A DNA stretch of 64,000 nucleotides, from contig BDSL01000093.1 of the NCBI GenBank assembly GCA_003116995.1, positions 310,001 through 374,000 on the forward strand. The letters are read 5' to 3'. Made by a program: the position numbers and the translations under genes. The notes below the pieces were generated by a model. That model ran no database searches. It saw nothing but the letters and a program-made list of their open reading frames with translations, and was not told where the DNA came from. This document shows, one piece after another, positions 1 through 13,800 of this stretch; the stretch's first letter is position 1; each line of letters starts with the position of its first letter. The DNA is from Yamagishiella unicocca. Taxonomy: Eukaryota; Chlorophyta; Chlorophyceae; Chlamydomonadales; Volvocaceae.

Positions 1-1866
1 GCAGCCCGCAGGACCGTTGCCCATTGCATCTATCCGCCAGGGCTTTACACCACCTGTCGCCTCTGTGCTTTCCGTTTCGGTGATCAATCCCTGTCATCCC
101 CGCAGGTTCCCGCTAAGCTGTCGTCCCGCCGAAGCCTTTCTCTCGGGCCATAACTAGCGACAAAGCCGTCGCCGAGACTCCGTCTTATAATTGCAGAGCA
201 CCGCGTAGCTCATCGCAGCCGGTGCCGCGGTACTCCTAGGTTATTGGTGCTCCCGCTGCGAAGGAACCCGCCGTTGGCAATCCAGGGCAATCCTGTATGA
301 AGTTCTGAATCAGCCGGCACACGCATCAGCTTGACTAGGATGTAATGTGAACAGATCAACCCCGTCTGAGCTATGAAGGCAAGTCGGTTGCTCTTCTGTG
401 TGTTGCACCCGCGCCGTCCTGTGATGGCCAAGTGTGGGGGTCTGGGCTCTGGGGATACAATATGATGGGCGCATGAACACATAACATTGGTAGAACGTAC
501 CACGCCCCTTATGTTCTCTTCCACGATCCATGCTTCGCCTCGAGCGGTCTTGTGGCGTGCTGCTCTCCCCGGCGTGACCCGCCCCATCGCTCATGCTCCC
601 CAATGCCCCAATCACAATACCCCTTCGGGCACTTCTCGACCCGTGTCCACGGCTACCTTCGCCAGTGTCGAGAGTGCTACCCATAGCCTCATGTACAGGC
701 GCCGCACGCGTATTCGCGAGGACGGGACGTACGAGGCTCCTGCTACATACCAAGAGGCGGCAGCACGGTGCACTAGGTCGCCGACAAGCGAAACACAGCA
801 GCCCATGTCAATACAACCTTGAGGACAGATGCGCTGTGCTTCTACGCCGCGGTGCCAGGAGGAGGGAAGAACGATGGAGGAGGGCAGGAAGCGACCAGCA
901 AGGCCTAGGAGCAACCCTGAGCAACGCTGCGGAGACGAAGTTTGATGTCAGTTTCAATCGAAAGGCCGACGACGTGTACGGCGCTGTCATTGACAGGCCC
1001 GTACGGCCCACGACACCTACATGCTGGCTGTGCCAACTTGCGGTTCCCCCGATTTCCCATGCTTGTCGCCTGGTCAGGCCGGTTTTGGCCAGTTTCTGGC
1101 CACCCATTCTCGTGTAGGTGCCGCGTGCATGTTGCTTGCAGATAATTGCAGTTTGTCCGCGGAGGCTTTGGCCCCCCTCCCATGGTTTGACGTGTGCCAC
1201 CCAAGTACCCATCGTCTCAACCCGTTTTCAGCAGACACAAGGCAGCACAGGGTGCGCACAGGGGCGCACGGCTCAGCCCTGCTCAGCTCGCACTGGAAGG
1301 CGACCAGCCTCGAGTTCCATACACGCACTAAACACTAGTCGGTGGCGGTCCGGCTGCATTGTTGTTTGTATTGGGTGTCGACCCTGTGCAGTCAGGTGCA
1401 GTGCACGCCGGAAGCCGACGCGAAGGGTGGCTGGGGCGTGCAACCAGACACGCTGCAGATGTATTACGTTCCAAAAGGAATACAAATGTATGCCAATGCC
1501 AAGCCTATTTGCTTCAAAGCCGGTACTTAACGTCACACGCCACACATAGCATGTGTACCAGGCGTGCACACTCCGAATGCATGATTAATCATAAAACATA
1601 GCCACTTATGAGCTGTAATACGACGCTTACATGCTGATGCATCTTGTGCACAAGCCATCTTGCGTGTCCCTCGTTGTGTACGACGTTGCAGTTGCTCGAT
1701 GCTTGCACACTATCATTGGACGCAAACTCACTTTGTATGAACTTCAGTATTACAACCTTGTAGTATAGATCCTTAGCCCTTTACCCTTTATTGCCCTTGC
1801 CGCGTGCTTTCGTGTCCCGAGCCGATCTACCGAACCAACCCGGTGTGCGACCCCGCACGGGCCACG
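1..1866. other. Upstream region of Tudor-SN; no gene recognised
   Basis: This stretch is GC-rich and open in several overlapping frames on both strands, but none of the translations shows a recognisable domain, a splice-consistent exon chain or a coherent composition. It contains the 5' flank, promoter and 5' UTR of the Tudor-SN gene that starts at 1867. I could not pick out a TATA box or any conserved element with confidence. The left edge may belong to a neighbouring gene outside the window. Confidence 0.4.
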
Positions 1867-4800
1867 ATGGCAACCGGCTGGTTACGTGGAGTCGTAAAGG
1901 AAGTGGTGTCCGGCGACACTATGGTGGTCGCCGGTACTACCAAGGGACCAGGACCGGCGCCAGAGAAACGCATCACCCTTTCCTCGCTTATTGCGCCCAA
2001 GCTGGTGAGCAATTTCCGGATCTGAGTCGTCTGAACTCATGTCGACATTTTCAGATTAAGTGGCCTGCGCAGCGGCACCACGGGAACAGTCCCAGACTTC
2101 CCTGTCGGAGATCTGCTGACACGCGCTCATCCTGGACGCATCTGCGCAGGGCAAGCGTGATGGCAGCAGCAAGGACGAGCCTTTTGCCTGGGAGGCTCGC
2201 GAGTTTCTGCGCAAGAAGTGCATCGGCCAGGTATGCTATAGACCACATGGCACGAAATGCAGACACGAAGCTGACTGCTCAGCAGCCCGCTCGCTCTCAT
2301 GATGCCAACCTCTTAAGACTATGCTGCATGCCCTTTCTTCACGTTGCTGTTGATGAACGGACTGGCCGAAAATGTTCGAAGTGCGACTGGCGCGTCCCAC
2401 CTACACAAATACGTGCAGACGGCCGGCAGCGTAATGGGCGCACTGGCCGCCTTGGGTCGGCTCATGCTGTGCGTCTTTCGGTGCTCGCCCCGCTGAGCGT
2501 TCCCCCCACAAATGATCGGCCTTGCTGGGCAGCTCAGACCGCAAGACCTAGTACCTCCTTCCCTCTCCCTTCCCCCGCAAGACCTAGTACCTCCCCACTC
2601 TCCCCCACGATCGGGTCTGTATGCCATCCCCCTCCACTTTCCCATCCCCCCAATTACCCACATTCCGCGCGCAGAGCTGCGTGTTCCGCGTGGATTATGT
2701 TGTAGAGGCCATCGGAAATCGCGAGTTTGGCTCCGTATTCCTCAACCAGCAGGACAATGTTGCCATCGCGGTCGTGGCTAACGGCTGGGCTAAGGTGGGC
2801 GCGGGAGAGAAGGAAGGTTGAGGCCGATTTGCACGGCTGTGTTTGACCAGGAAAAAAGTTGATCGTTCGGATCTGCAACATGGAGCCGACGCGTTGCATC
2901 CTGTGCCTGCTCTCCATCCTTGCCTTTGCCGTCACTGGGTTCCATCCCCTGCCTCGCGTCACTGAGATCTCCTTCCTTACCACCATCACTGAAGTTCCTT
3001 GCTAACCTCCGCTGCTGCTGCAAAAGGTCCGCGCAATCGGCAAGGAGCAGAGCCCTTACCTAGAGGACCTGAGGCGCGGCGAGGAGGCGGCGCAGAGCGC
3101 GGGCCTCGGCCTCTGGACCAAGGACCAGCAGCGCACATCGCGCGCCGTGCGAGAGACGGCTGGCCAGGTGTGCGGCTTTTGCTGCAGACTCCAGTACCTT
3201 GGCTGTAACCCTTCATAAGTCTATAATGATTCCTTCCTCTTCTCCGCTGCGTTCATCCGCTGTGCCATCTCCCCCTGTCATGTCCTCCTCCTTGCGACTG
3301 GACAAAGAGCCATCCGGCCTGACATCCAATTAGATGTGCTCAGTCCCCCCTTCTGGCATGGCATGCTATAGCATTGCAAAGCCAAGACTCCTGGTATCAT
3401 CTGCCTTCACATCACACAGCGGCTGAGTCCTTTCCCTTACGCCTCCACCTGCCAGGACGACGACGCCGCGTCGGCGCTTCTGGCCCGCGTGGGCAAGGGC
3501 GGCATGGTTGACGCGGTCGTGGAGGCGGTCCTCAGCGGCAGCTCCATGCGCATCACTTTGCTACCCACTGGGACGATATCTCTGCTGGTCAACTTGGCGG
3601 GCGTGCAGTGCCCATCCATGGGACGCAAGGTGGGACGCGTGGACACTGGTAGCGATGGAAGGCGTGTAGCGGCATACTATGATGGGGGAGAGGATGGCGG
3701 TGGCTTGGTGACATGCGCTGCAAGTTTTGGCGTTTGTTCGGCAATGGATAACGAGCCTTCGCGGTGCGACGACCAGGGCGACACGCTGTGCGAGCTTGGA
3801 GTTGAGGGAGGGACCAGCTATCGGATTGCAACAGGCGCAGCAGGTGGCAGTGCCTCTCGGCTTGATCAAACGCCGTCACTAAGCCCTTAGTTTGCGCCGT
3901 TGCACACGACGGCTGTGAGGGATTGTGCTTCAGCAAGCGACTGCAAGTAGGGACCGTGAGCAAGGCGCGGTTCCGAAGGTGGCCGCAATCCCTTCTGTAG
4001 GTGCTGTTCGCACCAAGTGCGAACGCGCTACACCGATTACAAACACGCTGCAATCAACCTTGTGGCTAGGTGAATGGCCTAGGAATGTGACTGCGTGTCT
4101 GTAGCGCCATGCACGCAAAGAGCTTGTCATAGAACAGCTGTGCTCATGCGGTGATCTCGCACCTCGGATGCATCCTGGAAGAAAGTGCTGTGCTGTAAGG
4201 TTGGGGTTTTCATGCAGCTGCATAGAAGCCCCAATCACGGGGGCAATGGTGACGGGGGCACGCAGCGGTGGGCAAATCATGCAGTCGCGAATGTGGACGA
4301 AAGGTCTTACGCTTCCTGGCATCGATACTTAATTGGTACGCGCTGCGCCGTTGTGCTTGACCGTCGGCTACTTCCCTAGCCGCTAGGGCATGCCGCACAC
4401 AATGCAAGGGGTTCCCCAGCACGGGCAGGGCGCTATACGAATTGTGCACGAAAGCACGGCACATGCCTTCGCGGGCCACTCTACCGCAACGTCAACTGCC
4501 ATGGTGCTGCGGTCTGCTCGTCTCACCCCTGATGACATTGCCTGGTGTTTGCAGGCTGTCGTGGAGCCGACGGCAGGTGAGGACGGCGCCACCACCGCCG
4601 CCGCTGCGCCCACCGCCGCCTCCATCGCCGCCAGCAGCGCCTCGGAGCCATACGCACGGGAGGCCAAGGCCTTCGCTGAGGCGCGGATCCTGAACAAGTG
4701 GGTTTTGTTTGGACGACGGAAGAGGGGTATCCGGCTGTCTTGGCCCTGGCCCTTGATTGGTTTTTGGACGCCTTGCGGGCCAATGTGGGGGAAGTGAGAA

Positions 4801-7800
4801 GTTGTATTTCGCCAAGCTCGAGCGGCGACAGTATCAAATTTGGCCAGGGCTGCGCAGCACATAGGACCGCGTACCGATTGAGGCCCCAGGAGCCCTTTCG
4901 ACAAGGAATCGCATGCCACCGCTACCCCGCCCCGTCCACAGGGATGTAAAGCTGGTGCTGGAGGGCGTCGACAAGTACGGCAACCTGTTTGGCACCGTGC
5001 TTTACAAGCCTCCGCCGCCTGCGCCCGCGGCCGCGCCCGCCGATCCCGCCGCCGCTGCGCCGGAGGCCGTGGAGCAGGAGCACCTGGCGGAGCAGCTGCT
5101 CAAGCATGGCTATGCAAAGGTAACACGCCTCGACGTCTCACGTCCGGCTCTCACGCCTCGAGGTCTCACGCCCGGCCCCTTCTTTGAACTGCTGTAGCTT
5201 TACTACGTAAAGCTGCTGAAGCTCTCACGAACCGGATGTCTCTCGTGACATGCCTCGCCACAAACACAGACAGCCGCGCTCACCAGCCCCTTCCTCCGTC
5301 CCTCACCTCCACAGTGCGTGGAGTGGTCGCTGGGCCTTATGGCCAACCCCGCCGCGCTGAAGCTGCGCGATGTGGAGAAGACGGCCAAGGCGGAGCGCCG
5401 CGCCATCTGGACGGGCTACGTGGCGGCGCCCACCAACCAGACCAAGCTGTCGGACAACTTCAGCGGCAAGGTATGGCATGGGCCTTCACTCGTTCTCCAT
5501 GTGTCCCATCGTCGCGTCCATCGTCTGTGCTCCGTAGTCTACGTCTCAGCATCTTAGCTGTCCCGGTCCTCGAGAGGCTCACGGCGGTTTCCTCGGCGCG
5601 GGTCGGTGGCGTGTATGGGCTGCCCTTCAGCGCGTTTCACCATGCTCGATCCCGGAATAGTTAACCGCTGTTCCTCCCCGCGTCGGTGGCGCGTGCAGGT
5701 CGTGGAGGTCGTTAGCGGCGATTGCTTGGTGATCAAGGACGCTGCCAACGGCGCGGAGCGGAGGGTGAACCTCTCGAGGTATGGGCGTGGGGCAACGCAG
5801 CAGAACGCGGACGGCGCGTCGGCGCTTGGGCACAGGAAGTTCCGTGTAGAGCATGGACGGATTGCCGACCCAACAACATTTTACGGGCATTGTGCATTTG
5901 GGTTTCGACATGGCAGCCGCTGCATGAGAAAACAGCATGGTTGCATTGGCTGAGTGACGACAACCTTTTTTCCCTCACTATGACCGACAAAATGATGTCG
6001 AAATCATAAGTTCTTTTTTTCCTGACAGCCAATAGCACCGCATGTACCCGCACGCACGGCGGCCTTCAGTTTCTAGACGCAAGAAGCACCGGGGCCTCTT
6101 GTGTCTTCGAGCCTGATTACCGCATGGCTTATACAATGGGATGCCATCACACCTTTGCAAGCATCACGAGTTTACGACCCGCCCATGGGGAGTTCATAGC
6201 TTGCGAACTCGATTCGTGTAGGAGAAGAACCACATACCCCGGCGATGCGATACTGCCATTTGCAATCGGCTGAGTGACGATAACCGTTTTTCCCTCACTA
6301 TGACCGACAACATGATGTCGATATCATAAGTTCTTTTTGCCTGACAGCCGCGGTATTGCTACCCCTCCATAGACGCCCGGACGCTCCTGTCTGACCTGCG
6401 GTTTACGCACCTGGCAGCGTGGCATACCTAAAGTGCGACCAGCTAGCGTCCATCATGGTCGGGGTTTTAACCCATCTGAGAATGAAATGCATGTCCTGCG
6501 CAGTTTTCCACGCGCCGCCCTGGAGTTTTCCGTAACGACAATCGTTGCAATGGGTCATAACGTAACATTGGGTGGTGGCGACCTGTCTGGCGCTGGAATG
6601 GCTGAGTGACGACAACCTTTTTTCCCTCACTATGACCGACAACATGATGTCGAAATCATAAGTTCTTTTTTGCCTGACAGCCACGATATCGCTATACCCC
6701 TCCATAGACGTCCGGACGTACCTCTCTGACCTGCCCTTAATGCGCCTGGCAACGTGGCTAAATGTCGGGACGCTCGAGCACGTTTTCGGAAACACGTCTA
6801 ACAATGTACGATGGTGTTTAATTCTTACACCAACCTATTACTCGAGGTCTTTTTTACTATAAACATTGCACTAAACGTAACATTGTGGTAGTGGCGGCCG
6901 GTATCTGGCGCTGGAATGGCTGAGTGACGACAACCTTTTTTCCCTCACTATGACCGACAACATGATGTCGAAATCATAAGTTCTTTTTGCCTGACAGCCG
7001 TAGCAGCGCCCGATTGTTGTCCTCCCAAACGTCCCAACTCAAGTTTTAGATCGCAAGGAAGGTGTATGCATGGGTGTGTGAAATGCCATCCGCTTTGTTT
7101 CCGTACGTCCTAGCCTCCAAGCGTTTCTTGCAAACGTTCGGTCTTAGGTTCTGCACGTGGCCTTGGCGCCTTGAATGTAGACGACGTTCTCTTGTCAACT
7201 GCATGCGGCATGTGCAGATCCACACGCAGGGCATTGACCGCCCCCACGGCTTGACAGTCTAGCACCTGGCATCTGCTGATTGGATGGCTGAATGACGACA
7301 ATATTTTTCCCTCATTATGACCGACAGCATGATGTCGAAATCATAAGTTCTTTTTGTCCGACAGCCACGTCGAAATGCGATGTGGCGCCTCTGTGCAAAC
7401 AGGGCACTTCTGTGCTGATAATGGCACCACGTACTTGCGGAGAGCATCGTATTCATGCACTAGTTTTGAGGCGCATCGGCGGGCTCTGCAGCGGCACATC
7501 TGGCTGGGTGATGTCCAAATGATTAACCAATTTTAACCGAATGACCGACAACATGATGTCGTAAAGTATTCGTACTGTCTGACAGTCCATGCTGCGTCAG
7601 TCCGCCGGTAGCCTGCCTCTTTTAACGTAAGATTACAGTCCATCTATCCTCGCACGTTATCTAGACCAAGAAAGCCACCCACAAAGCACCACCCACCCAA
7701 CACGCCCCCCAGGATGTCCATTCAGATAGCCACCTGCAATGATTCATCCTGACACCATCACCTGCTCGGTGCCCCTGCCTGCCCACCCCCGAAGCATCCG

Positions 7801-10800
7801 CGCCCCGCGGCCGCCCGCTCGCGACCGGCCCGCTGAGGCATGGGCCACTGAGGCCAAGGAGTACCTGCGCAAGCGGCTCATCGGCAAGCCGGTGGACGTC
7901 AAGATGGAGTACACTCGCAAAGTGCTCACGCGTGAGTGCCGCCTCGATGAAACGAGGGGTACCGGGTCGGCTACAGTACTGTCTGTGGAGATGGGTTCCA
8001 AAAGTAAAACGCTCTCTGGGGATATTCGCGGCAGCCTTGCATCTGGTGCCTCGGGCCTCCACGCCGTGCTGTGCACACTAGCGAGTCCCCCATAGCGGCG
8101 TAACATGCGAATTATGGCATCTGAACAAGACCGCTTTCAGCATGTGCCCAGCGTTCCTGCACACTGCAGTCCTTACTTAAGACGTGTTATGCGATCCTTT
8201 ATAAAAGCGATTGTGCGATTGCTGCGAGAGCACGTGTGCCTGACGCCCTCGCAACTTGCGCCTACAGCGGAGATGATGCTGGCGGGCGATGGAGAGCGCG
8301 TAATGGCCTTCGGCAACGTCGAGTTGGTGCCGGAGAAGGTGAGCGCGGACGTGGTGGGGCGTTGCTAAAAGTCCTCAATGTTGCGCTGTTAAGAACGGGC
8401 GCAGCGCGTGTGACGTGGCGGCCATGGGATCGAACGCATCCTGCGGCCTGTACGGCGGCGCGTCACATCAAAACAGCGCATGGACGCGGACGCGAAGCAC
8501 GTGGTGTTTAACGGAACGTTTGCCTTCTAACGTCATGTTGCAGGGCGAGGAGAAGCAGAACGTGGCCGAAATGGCGATCGCCCGCGGCTTTGCCACCGTC
8601 ATCAAGCACCGCACCGACGAGGAGCGCAGTTGCGTTTACGAAAAGTAAGGAGGGATACATAGATCGCCATCCTCCCCGACGGCGTGCCGGCTCGCTGCGG
8701 CTTTGGCTTTCGCCCTCATGCAACCCGTCGTTCGTGCTTGTTCGGCTCTTGCTTTCGTGCCCCCCAAGTGCGGCTTGCACCGGCGCCCACATGACGCACA
8801 CTGCTCCATCCTTTCCTTCCCTAGGCTGGTCGCCTGCGAGGAGCTGGCTAAGTCCTCCAAGCGCGGCGTGCATTCGGCCAAGGAGCCCCCTGCCAACCGT
8901 GTCAACGATGTCAGCCAGCCCGGATCGGCGGCGCGCGCCAAGCAGTACCTACCGTTCTTCCAGCGTGCGGGTGAGTCGGTGGCTGAGACAGCGGAGGGGT
9001 TGGGAGGGGGGAGGCCACAGGCACGCCTCGGTAGCAGCGGCGGCGGCGGCGCGTTAAGACATTTGAAAGATGATGGGGGCAGCAGCTCCTTCGTATGCGC
9101 CTGTTGCCAACCCGGGGCCGACGTCGCTGTTGCCAACCCGGGGCCGACGCCGCCGTGTGCTTGCGCTTGGGGGGTTTGCATTGTCTCAGTATACCTACGG
9201 TGCGTCTGTACCTTTTCCAGGCCGGGACTGTACTGATCCTAGTCTGGGATAGTGGTCTTGATCAACTCTGTTGTCTGCTGGCCCCCCTCCGGACCTGCAC
9301 GCAGGCAAGATGCTGGGTGTGGTCGAGTACGTGCTGAGCGGCCACCGCCTGCGTGTGCACATCCCTAAGGAGGGCGTCACCATCGTCTTCGCGCCGTCGG
9401 GCGTCAAGACGCCTGCGCGGCCGCAGCCAGCGGGCAACGGGAAGCCAGCAGTCGTGGTGAGTCCGTCGGCCGTTCAGTCCGCAGACTTTTGAACTCGCGA
9501 ACACGTCTTTGCGCACACGTGCTCGCGATGCACAACCGCGCAATTTCTATGACCTGTTCGCCACATCTGCTGGGTTCTCCTGGCCTTGCAAGCTCGCGGT
9601 GCTCATAAGAGGCCCGTGGATGGACGCCCTGTTGCCTGCTGCTCCACCGCTGGCATCCTCCCATCCTGACGTCGCGTGCCGTACCGACGGCTACCGGCCT
9701 CCGATGCCTCCATGCCTACTTCATTCTCCCATGTGTGACCCACCCACCCCTCGGCCGAATTCTTCGCAGGGTGAGCCGTTCGCTGACGAGGCGTTCGCCT
9801 ACACTCGCGAGGTGATGATGCAGCGGGACGTGGAGGTGCTGGTGGAGACCATGGACCGCGGGGGCACCTTCCTAGGCACCGTGGTGCTGGTGCCGCCGCA
9901 GCAGCAGGGCGCAGCGGCCGCTGCGGCGCGGCCGTTCAACCTGGCGCTGGCGCTGCTGAGCAAGGGTGCGTGGGTGCAGGAAAGGGGCGGCGTGGCAACA
10001 GCTGCGACAGAGCGGAGGTGCTGATCATCGGCCCTAGTCCGTTTGCCCCTAGTCCGTTTGCTTTGAAGTCCGTTTACCCCTAGTCCGTTTGCCCCTAGTC
10101 CGTTTGCCCCTAGTCCGTTTGCCCCTAGTCCGTTTGCCCCTAGTCCGTTTGCCCCTAGTCCGTTTGCCCCTAGTCCGTTTGCTTTGAAGTCCGTTTGCCC
10201 CTAGTCCGTTTGCCCCTAGTCCGTTTGCCCCTAGTCCGTTTGCCGCAAGGATACGTGGCCTCGCTTGTTTTCCTGGACCGCCTCGTTGCACAGTTGCATT
10301 TGACCGCACGCCGATGAAAAGACGCGCAGCAGCAGCGGAACATCGTGCCCACGCCGTATCGACATCGATGCTGCCGCCCCGTTCCCGCGCAGGTCTGGCC
10401 CGGATGCAGCCCAACATGGACCCCTCCCGCCTGTCGGACGGGACCGAGATGCTGCGGCTGCAGCAGGCGGCAAAGGAGCAGCGGCTCAAGGTGAGGTTGC
10501 GAGGGGGCTTCCTCGGGGATCGCGAGACTGGGCTCCTGAAGAGGGGGTTGGAGGCGTGTGGGGCTGTTATCGTAGTTGCGCGGGCGCACTTCGGGGTTTC
10601 GGCAGCGAGGGTTAACAACCTTGATCCCCGCTCCAACCCGTCCGCCGTCGCGCCCGCCGTCCGTGTCGTAATCAGATCTGGGAGAGCTGGACACCAGACT
10701 TGGACCGTGAGGAGGGGTACGGCGACGAAGACGGGCACGACGCCAACGGGTCTGCGCCCTCCAACGGTGCCAGCAACGGCCACGCCGCCGCGGGCAGCAG

Positions 10801-13800
10801 CGCGCCGGCCGGCAGCTTCGCGGCCGCCGCCAGCGGCGGCGCCTCCACGTCAGCAGCGGCGCCGCGAGCGGGCGCCGCCGGGCGGGGCCAGGAGGTCCTG
10901 ACGGTGACGGTGACGGAGGTGGTGGACGCCAGCGAGTTCTATGTGCAGGTGGGTGGGTGCGCTGGGTGGGACCGTGTCGTGTATCGTGGGCCGCTCGGGT
11001 GGGTAGGCGGGCGAGACGTCGTATGACGACAGGTCGTGGGTGGGCGAGTTGTTGAAGCCGGCCTGATCGTGACTGGTCACTGCATGGTCGTATGCAGTGC
11101 GTTCAGCTGCTACTACGGCAACCCACATGCTACCATATACACGTTATGTGCTGTCGTGCTACCACCACGGCACTTACATGCTGTCAGAGATCACTAGACA
11201 CTTGACAGGATGGAAGCTCCATCCCAAGTGTGTACCCCCACTCCCAAGTCGACGTGCCTTCGTCCTGACCTAACTTGACCTGCCCGCTCTATCCGTTTGC
11301 CTAAACAGGCTGTCGGGGAGCCCCGGGTGGCCTGGTTGGCGGAGCAGCTCTCCTCTGCCTCGCTGTCGGAGCCCTCGCCCATCCCGCCGGAGCTCAAAAC
11401 TGGTGGCCTGTGCCTGGCACAGGTGAGGGCGGCCTAACAGACGTAGTTTGGGCGGGGCGGGCGGGGCTGCGGACGCAAGAGGGCAGCCAAGTATCGCAGA
11501 GCTAGTGTTGAGAGCCTGGTGCGGAGTTGTCCGCTGTATCGCCTACTGTGAACTTCAAAAACCAAGTCGGCGACTGCGCCTTTTTGCCGTTGCCGGGAAG
11601 GTGATGAAAAGGCTGTTATCATCATTATTTGGAGATATGGGTGTTCCACAAGAGCGGCTTCGTAACCGCATAACCGCTTTTCGCGCTGTATGCGAACGTA
11701 AGCGATGTCTTTCCCCCTTGATCGGTGCACCGAGCTCCTCTTGCTGCTGCGCGGTGCTGCCTCTTCCGCTCCGCCCACCACTCCGCCCACCACTCACCTG
11801 CAGTTCTCGGTAGACAACTGCTGGTACCGCGCGTATGTCGAGCGCGTCAACCGCACAGAGCCCATGTACGAAGTGTTCTTCATCGACTACGGCAACCGCG
11901 AGCGCATCCCAAGCGACAAGGTGAGCCCGCGCGTGACGCGAGTGTTTGCTGCTCGGTGACGCGAGTGTGTGCTGCTCGGTGACGCGAGTGTTTGCTGCTC
12001 GGTGACGCGGGTGTTTGCTGCTCGGTGACGCGAGTGTGTGCTGCTCGGTGACGCGAGTGTGTGCTGCTCGGTGACGCGAGTGTTTGCTGCTCGGTGACGC
12101 GGGTGTTTGCTGCTCGGTGACGCGAGTGTGTGCTGCTCGGTGACGCGAGTGTGTGCTGCTCGGTGACGCGAGTGTGTGCTGCTCGGTGACGCGAGTGTTT
12201 GCTGCTCGGTGACGCGAGTGTTTGCTGCTCGGTGACGCGAGTGTTTGCTGCTCGGTGACGCGAGTGTTTGCTGCTCGGTGACGCGAGTGTGTGCTGCTCG
12301 GTGACGCGAGTGTGTGCTGCTCGGTGACGCGAGTGTTTGCTGCTCGGTGACGCGAGTGTTTGCTGCTCGGTGACGCGAGTGTGTGCTGCTCGGTGACGCG
12401 AGTGTGTGCTGCTCGGTGACGCGAGTGTGTGCTGCTCGGTGACGCGAGTGTTTGCTGCTCGGTGACGCGAGTGTTTGCTGCTCGGTGACGCGAGTGTGTG
12501 CTGCTCGGTGACGCGAGTGTGTGCTGCTCGGTGACGCGAGTGTTTGCTGCTCGGTGACGCGAGTGTTTGCTGCTCGGTGACGCGAGTGTGTGCTGCTCGG
12601 TGACGCGAGTGTGTGCTGCTCGGTGACGCGAGTGTGTGCTGCTCGGTGACGCGAGTGTTTGCTGCTCGGTGACGCGAGTGTTTGCTGCTCGGTGACGCGA
12701 GTGTGTGCTGCTCGGTGACGCGAGTGTTTGCTGCGCGGTGACGCGAGTGTTTGCTGCGCGGTGATGCAAGTGTTTGCTGCTCGGTGCGTGAGGAGGCTGG
12801 CGCACCCGAGGCGGCGCGCAGCCCCGAGACCCGAACGCGCTGTGGAACTTTGGACAATGGAAGGGCTAAAAGGCCAGGTTCCTTAGCTGGAAGGAGTGTG
12901 GCGATTCCTATTCCCGATTCCCCCCCACCCCGCTCGACCCTGCCCCGACCCCTGCCCCCCCCCGCTCGACCCCTCCCTCCCCGCTCGACCCCGCTCGACC
13001 CCTCCCTCCCCGCTCGACCCCTGCCCCCGCCCCTCCCTGCCCACCCTCCCCGCTCGCGTAGGTCCGCACCATCGACACGGCGCTGTCCGCGGTGCCGCCC
13101 CAGGCCATCCCCTGCTGCCTGGCGCACGTCAAGGTGCCCGAGGCGGGCAGCGACTGGGTGCCAGACGCGCGCGCCTGCCTGGCCTCCCTGCTGGGCGGCG
13201 GCCGGCCGATGCTGGCACACGTGGTGAGTGCGGCGCTCGGCGTGCGGGCGTAGCAGGGCGGGTTACTGGCATCGGTCGGCGGGGTTGTGCTGGGCTTCGG
13301 AGCTACGAAGCGCGCGCTAGCCTCTACCATGCCTTCCACACCGTCGCGGCGCCCCATCGTGGGCTTTTGCGCACGATAGAGCACACACACACACACCCCG
13401 CGCCTGCTGATCGAACAGCCCAATTATGGCCGGCCGAGGGACGCTTGCTGTCATCGGTGAAGGCGGGCTAGGATAGGGTGTCGAGGTACACCGCGACCGC
13501 ACCCCCTACGCTTTACCTACCCCCTTCTGCTCCCAACGAAACTCTCCTACCCCGCCCCCTCCTCTCACCCCCCTCAGGTGTCCCGCGAGCGGGCCGACCC
13601 CAAGGCCAAGCACCCCAAGAACCGCAACGGCAAGATCACCGCAGTGCTGGTGGAGCCAGAGACCAGCACCAACATCGCCGTGGAGATGCTCCTGGGTGGG
13701 TGCTCGGGGACGGGGGCGGGAAGAGTGTCGAGTCACAAGCGGAGCCAGCAGCACGGCCCGAGCGCACCTTTGTGTATGCCAGCGGCGGTGGGGGCTCTTT

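Noticed and set aside
210..1601. Overlapping ORFs of 60-174 codons on both strands
   Set aside because: No domain, no splice consistency and overlapping frames; treated as chance ORFs in GC-rich upstream DNA.
10049..10783. Minus-strand ORF with repeated GKRTR
   Set aside because: Translation of the 15-bp intronic array plus antisense of Tudor-SN exons.
11555..13220. Long minus-strand ORFs (416 and 446 codons) with HTLASPSS/RHRAA repeats
   Set aside because: They are produced by the 23-bp intronic minisatellite, which has no stop in several frames. They overlap true Tudor-SN exons in antisense and contain no domain.
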